A DNA stretch of 39,807 nucleotides from CAYGUK01 sp964352985. GTDB lineage: Bacteria > Pseudomonadota > Gammaproteobacteria > JAHCLG01. The position numbers were made by a program, and so were the translations under genes. The stretch is taken from contig CAYGUK010000030.1 in the NCBI GenBank assembly GCA_964352985.1, positions 1 to 39,807 on the forward strand, in the 5' to 3' direction. Shown piece after piece: positions 35,945 through 39,807 of the stretch (its first letter is position 1; each line of letters starts with the position of its first letter). The notes under the pieces were generated by a model that had not been told where the DNA came from, ran no database searches, and worked only from the letters and a program-made list of their open reading frames with translations.

Positions 35945-36451
35945 ATGAATCTCGAAATTAGAAAGATTCAAGAAGATGATATTAATGAGTTTACTGAAGC
36001 TATGTCATGCTTACCCTGGCACAGAGAACCTTCTATTTATCATGAATACTTTAAAAAACAACAAGATGGTAAACATGAATTTATTATTGCTATTTATAAT
36101 AACAATTTTGTGGGACATGTTTGTTTAAAATGGGAATCAAGAAATAAACAATTTTCGCAAAATCAAATTCCCGAAATTTCTGATCTCTTAGTTTTACAAC
36201 AATATCAACGATTAGGTATAGCAAGCAAATTGCTCGCATATTGTGAGAAAGTAACTTTACAACATGATTTTAAAACGATTGGTTTAGCAGTTGGATTATA
36301 TGAAGATTATGGTCCAGCGCAAAAATTATATATGAAACTTGGTTATTCCCTGGATGGCAGTGGTATCACTTATGATTTCCAAAAAGTTATTCCAGGTACA
36401 ATGGTGAAAATCGATGATGAACTTTTGATTTGGTTAACTAAACAATTATGA
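35945..36451 (+). CDS. GNAT-family N-acetyltransferase
   Basis: 168 residues with the GNAT fold. The acetyl-CoA binding motif A appears as ISDLLVLQQYQRLGIASKLLAYCEKVTLQ (Q/R-x-x-G-x-A type loop), followed by IGLAVGLYEDYGPAQKLYMKLGY, which is the usual motif B. It acetylates an unknown amine. AGGA precedes the ATG. It stands alone between the dispersed repeat and convergent radA. Confidence 0.92.
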   Translation: MNLEIRKIQEDDINEFTEAMSCLPWHREPSIYHEYFKKQQDGKHEFIIAIYNNNFVGHVCLKWESRNKQFSQNQIPEISDLLVLQQYQRLGIASKLLAYCEKVTLQHDFKTIGLAVGLYEDYGPAQKLYMKLGYSLDGSGITYDFQKVIPGTMVKIDDELLIWLTKQL

Positions 36452-36495
36452 TTTGATTCAAAAATCAATTTAATTCATTTATAGCAATTGATTAT

Positions 36496-37839
36496 TTACA
36501 AAAGTTGAATTGCTTCTGAAAGATTCGTCACAACCATAATTTCCATTGATTTTGGGCTTATTTTAGGTTGATTTAATGCTGGAATGATCGCACGTTGAAA
36601 GCCTAATTTATGTGCTTCCATAATACGTTCTTGTCCGCAAGGAACAGGTCTTATTTCACCCGTTAATCCAACTTCACCAAATATAACTAAATCTCGTGGT
36701 AATACTTTATCACGAAGACTTGAGACAACGGCAAATAGTAAAGCCAAATCAATAGCTGTTTCATTGACACGCACACCACCAACTATATTGACGAAAACAT
36801 CTTGATCATAAGTTGCAATACCACTATGGCGATGTAAAACAGCAAGTAACATTGCGAGACGATTGTGATCCATACCCACTGTCACTCGTCTCGGATTCGT
36901 TAGATGCGATTCATCAACTAACGCTTGCACTTCAACCAATAATGGTCTGCTACCTTCCCAAGTTGCCATCGCGACACTACCATTGGCTTCACTATCATTT
37001 CGTGATAAAAAAATCGCTGACGGATTCGTCACAGACTTTAAACCTGATTCAGTCATCGCAAAAACACCAATCTCATTGGCTGCACCAAATCGATTTTTGA
37101 CTGCACGAATAATTCTGTAGCGACTATCATTTTGACTTTCAAAATATAAAACACAATCTACCATGTGCTCTAAAATACGTGGACCAGCAAGTGTGCCCTC
37201 TTTCGTAACATGACCAATAATAAATAATGCTGTTTGACTTTGTTTTGCATACCGAACTAATAACTGAGCACTTTCTCGTACTTGTGAAACACTCCCGGGT
37301 GCAGATTGAATATCACTACTAAACATTGTTTGGATTGAATCAATCACCAATACTTTGGGCTGATGCTTTTTGGCAATGTCTATAATTCGTTCTACATTTG
37401 TTTCAGTTAATAATTGTAATTTTTCCGCTTTTAAATTTAAGCGTTTTGCTCGTAAAGAAACTTGCTGTAAAGATTCTTCACCAGTGATATAAAGGGTAGA
37501 CATTTGTTGACTAAAATTAACTAACGATTGCAGTATAATAGTTGATTTACCAATCCCAGGATCGCCACCTAATAATACAACTGAGCCTAACACTAACCCA
37601 CCACCCAACACGTGATCTAATTCAGATAATTGAGTTGTTAACCGCACATCCTCTTCACACTTAATTTCATTAAACTGCGTGATATGATTACTCGTATTTG
37701 CTGCAAAACCGAGAGAGCGCTTATCTTTTTTAACACTCACTTCTTCGATAAAAGAATTCCATGCTGTGCAATCATCACATTGACCTTTCCATTTTGGTGA
37801 AGTAGCACCACACTCTCGACAAACAAATAAAGTTTTCAT
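36496..37839 (-). CDS. radA: DNA repair protein RadA
   Basis: 447 residues. It begins with the four-cysteine zinc finger CREC...CDDC, then the RecA-like ATPase with Walker A GGDPGIGKST (91-100) and VLVIDSIQTM as Walker B, the diagnostic KNRFG motif (VKNRFGAANEIGVFAMTESGL), and the Lon-like C-terminal domain (VNIVGGVRVNETAIDLALLFAVVSSL, IFGEVGLTGEIRPV). It drives branch migration of recombination intermediates. It is transcribed alone or together with the upstream lipoprotein gene (61-base gap). Confidence 0.97.
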   Translation of the reverse strand: MKTLFVCRECGATSPKWKGQCDDCTAWNSFIEEVSVKKDKRSLGFAANTSNHITQFNEIKCEEDVRLTTQLSELDHVLGGGLVLGSVVLLGGDPGIGKSTIILQSLVNFSQQMSTLYITGEESLQQVSLRAKRLNLKAEKLQLLTETNVERIIDIAKKHQPKVLVIDSIQTMFSSDIQSAPGSVSQVRESAQLLVRYAKQSQTALFIIGHVTKEGTLAGPRILEHMVDCVLYFESQNDSRYRIIRAVKNRFGAANEIGVFAMTESGLKSVTNPSAIFLSRNDSEANGSVAMATWEGSRPLLVEVQALVDESHLTNPRRVTVGMDHNRLAMLLAVLHRHSGIATYDQDVFVNIVGGVRVNETAIDLALLFAVVSSLRDKVLPRDLVIFGEVGLTGEIRPVPCGQERIMEAHKLGFQRAIIPALNQPKISPKSMEIMVVTNLSEAIQLL

Positions 37840-37900
37840 TTTTCACTTCCATAAACGAGTAAAGGCCAACAACGTGGCCTTTACTATCAAAAACCTATCA

Positions 37901-38356
37901 TTACATATTGCAATGATTAGCTGACATGCTGACCCAATGATGGTTTCTTAAACACGCACAACCATTGATACGTTTTTTTGAACCGCCCATATAGGCATAA
38001 ACAGAATAAGGTCGACAACTTTCACCATTCACACGACCTGTCACAACTTTATAACGTTGATTCGTGTTTTTGTTATACCAATCTGTTGGACCTTGCTCAT
38101 TTAATGCTTGTTGAACACGCATTTGATCAACTTGATCCATCGTTTGTCCAATGCGATTTCCAATAAATGCACCGACTAAAGTGCCACCAATAGTTGCTAT
38201 CACTCTGCCATTACCACCACCAAACTGATTACCAACTAAACCACCTAAAGCACCGCCCGCTAAAGTTCCAATGTCTTGATTATTAATGTTACCGCAACCA
38301 GCCAATGAAATAGCTGCTATACCTAAAACAATCATTGTAACGAGTCTTTTCATCAT
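37901..38356 (-). CDS. Glycine-zipper outer-membrane lipoprotein (17-kDa surface antigen/SlyB-like)
   Basis: 151 residues. The signal MMKRLVTMIVLGIAAISLAGC carries a lipobox (LAGC), then the glycine-zipper GTLAGGALGGLVGNQFGGGNGRVIATIGGTLVGAFIGNRIGQ. These give the Rickettsia 17-kDa-antigen-like fold, anchored to the outer membrane. The C-terminal part has the typical VQQALN...TDWYNKNTNQRYKVVTGR segment but ends in a cysteine-rich tail (CRPYS, CACLRNHHWVS). An SD-like AGAGAGGAAAAATG precedes it. Confidence 0.9.
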   Translation of the reverse strand: MMKRLVTMIVLGIAAISLAGCGNINNQDIGTLAGGALGGLVGNQFGGGNGRVIATIGGTLVGAFIGNRIGQTMDQVDQMRVQQALNEQGPTDWYNKNTNQRYKVVTGRVNGESCRPYSVYAYMGGSKKRINGCACLRNHHWVSMSANHCNM

Positions 38357-38638
38357 TTTTCCTCTCTAATAAGATGTCGATTCCGACTAAAAAACAATAA
38401 GTTGTAGCCTTTATAATCCAAAAACATGACTTTTTTGTTCATATTGTGCACAATTTTGCCATTCATTGCATTTTTTTTACTTTTTTAAAAAAAAAGTAGA
38501 GACATTTGCAAGAAAAGTCAGTACACTAGCATGCCTGTGGATTAAGGAAATAGCATATCCACATAGCATTTGAAATGCTAGTAAATTTTTATAAACTACG
38601 GTTCATCATGGAAACTATCAACTAAGGGGACTCAGTAG

Positions 38639-38929
38639 ATGGAAAATAATGAAGTGCAAAATTTAACATCAACCGCAACGCCAGCGGCGACATTGGCTAA
38701 ACGTACTGAACACACAAAAGAACGAATCACTATTCGTATCGATCGTGATGTTCTTGAATGGTTTCGTAGTCTTTCACCTAATGCAAGAGGCTACCAATCT
38801 CGTATAAACCAAGCTCTTCGTGAGTATATGCAAAATGGTATAAAATCCATGGAAGAAATCATGCGTAAAGTCATGCGTGAAGAACTCCAAAAAATGCATG
38901 AAGAAGAAACGAGTAGCCACTCCGTTTAA
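38639..38929 (+). CDS. BrnA-like antitoxin, orphan
   Basis: 96 residues. ERITIRIDRDVLEWFRSL then GYQSRINQALREYM is the ribbon-helix-helix signature of the BrnA antitoxin family. The N-terminus (ENNEVQNLTSTATPAATLAKR) is disordered, and the C-terminus is a charged helix. AAGGGGA precedes the ATG. No brnT toxin gene lies upstream, where it normally is; the nearest upstream gene is the divergent lipoprotein gene. It may be a solitary regulator or a remnant. Confidence 0.8.
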   Translation: MENNEVQNLTSTATPAATLAKRTEHTKERITIRIDRDVLEWFRSLSPNARGYQSRINQALREYMQNGIKSMEEIMRKVMREELQKMHEEETSSHSV

Positions 38930-38945
38930 CCCATCGCAACTGGAC

Positions 38946-38981
38946 AAATGGCTATGCCACGAGAGGGTGGCATAGCCATTT
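38946..38981 (+). terminator. Strong rho-independent terminator
   Basis: AAATGGCTATGCCAC (38946-38960) is exactly complementary to GTGGCATAGCCATTT (38967-38981) with a six-base loop, followed by GCGTTTTT. It terminates the BrnA-like gene. Confidence 0.92.
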
Positions 38982-39145
38982 GCGTTTTTAGCATCGATAT
39001 TTCTCAAAAATTTAAATCCACCAAACTTTATTACTACTCAATCAATTAAAAAACTAAGTGTTAAGGTTTTGAGTGAGTCCTGTTCTAATCTGATTCGAAG
39101 ATTGCTACACTACTATTTTTATTGGCATGTAAAGGGTCGGGGGCA

Positions 39146-39673
39146 ATGGAAAAATTAGCTGGGTTAATGAGTGTTTATCAGCGTTATCACACAAAAGAAA
39201 GTACCAAATATACCCATATGGCAGGGATCCCTATCGTTCTATTTTCTGTCTTTGTTTTCTTAAGCTGGTTTCATTTGCTTATTCCTAATTATGTTAATAT
39301 TTCGTTTATGTGGCTAGCTGTAATTGCAAGTTCAATTTATTATCTCTTACTGGATTGGATGATTGGCGCTGCGATGGTGGTATTTATGATCATTTTGGGT
39401 ATTCTCGTTCATCTCATTACAGGTAGCGAACCCTCAGCACATGCATTTAAAATTTTCCTAATTACCTTTATCTTTGGCTGGATATTGCAATTTATTGGTC
39501 ATTTTCTTGAAGGCAAAAAACCGGCTTTATTCGATAATTTATTTCAGTCAATTGTGGGTCCCATTTTTATCATGGCTGAAGTATTTTTTATGTGTGGATT
39601 ACGCAAAGATTTGCAAGACGATGTATTAGCTCGTGCAAGTTATGGTAATGAAATGATAGTAAGTGAAGATTAA
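39146..39673 (+). CDS. Mpo1-like (DUF962) membrane protein, putative 2-hydroxy fatty acid dioxygenase
   Basis: About 175 residues from the ATG at 39146; the frame is open from an upstream TTG. The DUF962 signature appears as YQRYHTKESTKYTHMAGIPIVLFSVF (H-x-x-x-x-N/S-K-x-x-H-x-x-G-x-P), followed by four membrane spans and the second histidine motif QFIGHFLEGKKPALFDN, which binds iron in yeast Mpo1. Mpo1 removes one carbon from 2-hydroxy fatty acids. The bacterial role is probably in lipid metabolism. It stands alone on the plus strand. Confidence 0.9.
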   Translation: MEKLAGLMSVYQRYHTKESTKYTHMAGIPIVLFSVFVFLSWFHLLIPNYVNISFMWLAVIASSIYYLLLDWMIGAAMVVFMIILGILVHLITGSEPSAHAFKIFLITFIFGWILQFIGHFLEGKKPALFDNLFQSIVGPIFIMAEVFFMCGLRKDLQDDVLARASYGNEMIVSED

Positions 39674-39697
39674 TTAATGTAAAACCATTAATTTAAC

Positions 39698-39770
39698 TTT
39701 TGTAACTTATTCAGCATAAATGCTAAATAGTTACCCTGATAATACTGCCTAACCTGGCAAAGCCAGGCTA
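39698..39770 (+). repeat. First half of the dispersed repeat, interrupted on its right
   Basis: The bases match the first half of 35778-35895 and include the hairpin CCTGGC-AAA-GCCAGG at 39753-39767. The match stops just after CCAG, where the apparent group II intron end begins; the second half is not present in the window at this copy. Confidence 0.75.
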
Positions 39771-39771
39771 A

Positions 39772-39807
39772 ATCGAGTAGGAGGCGGCTCACGCCGCCGT
39801 CCTCTCA
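39772..39807 (-). mobile_element. 3' end (domain VI) of a group II intron, running off the window
   Basis: Read on the minus strand, the DNA forms a GGCGGC-GTGA-GCCGCC stem with GAGGA/TCCT flanks and ends CCTACTCGAT. A domain VI stem with a branch-point A and a CTACTCGAT 3' end is typical of bacterial group II introns, which often insert just after a terminator-like hairpin. Here it lies beside the CCTGGCAAAGCCAGG hairpin. Domain V and the reverse-transcriptase gene would be beyond the right edge. Confidence 0.6.

Noticed and set aside
1..39807. CRISPR array, rRNA or tRNA genes
   Set aside because: No regularly spaced direct repeats, and no cloverleaf or rRNA sequence recognised on either strand by eye.

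Overview
The window is about 39.8 kb of AT-rich DNA with a dense bacterial gene layout. The chromosomal run glyA-nrdR-nusB-thiL-pgpA, the radA and emrAB genes and the style of the proteins fit a low-GC gammaproteobacterium, most likely of the Legionellales/Coxiellaceae type. That placement is inference, since there is no rRNA here. The DNA mixes conserved core genes, two small biosynthetic clusters, and decaying mobile DNA.

Region by region: (1) 112-5460 is a minus-strand three-gene operon: a cupin-methionyl-tRNA-synthetase-like fusion, an FAD lysine/ornithine-type N-hydroxylase and a PLP decarboxylase, with a divergent LysR regulator. The first two genes match the known hydrazine (N-N bond) forming machinery, so this looks like a small cryptic hydrazine pathway. 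(2) 5450-6166 is a dienelactone-hydrolase-like enzyme. (3) 6514-11871 is a second cluster on the plus strand: an orphan ThiS-like sulfur carrier, a POT-family transporter, a YcaO enzyme, TfuA and an ATP-grasp ligase. The last four genes overlap each other. A 20-codon ORF with a strong ribosome binding site follows and may be a peptide substrate. The set suggests a thioamide-type product. (4) 11905-16543 holds orphan genes plus a TMEM175-like channel, an FMN reductase and a pirin. (5) 16758-21139 is a decaying mobile region: a NudC fragment, an Hsp70-like YegD gene and a pseudokinase-like gene separated by copies of one inverted-repeat element, a short IS6-like miniature element, and broken IS66-type genes. 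(6) 21436-25454 has a DUF6058-like gene, a broken beta-propeller lipoprotein gene and vgrG. (7) 25619-33767 is mostly housekeeping: dps, emrAB, two orphan proteins, pgpA, thiL, nusB, nrdR and glyA. (8) 33768-35019 is a 1.25 kb stretch without a clear gene. (9) 35020-39673 carries an orphan gene, a GNAT acetyltransferase, radA, a glycine-zipper lipoprotein, an orphan BrnA-like antitoxin and an Mpo1-like membrane protein. (10) A dispersed repeat occurs at 35778-35895 and 39698-39770, and its second half is at 1-52. The right-hand copy appears to be interrupted by the 3' end of a group II intron that runs off the window.

The strongest discovery candidates are the hydrazine-type operon and the ThiS/POT/YcaO/TfuA/ATP-grasp cluster with its possible mini-peptide. 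They lie side by side and make the first 12 kb a small specialised-metabolism island. Functional statements rest on motifs read by eye and on recalled family knowledge; no database search was run.
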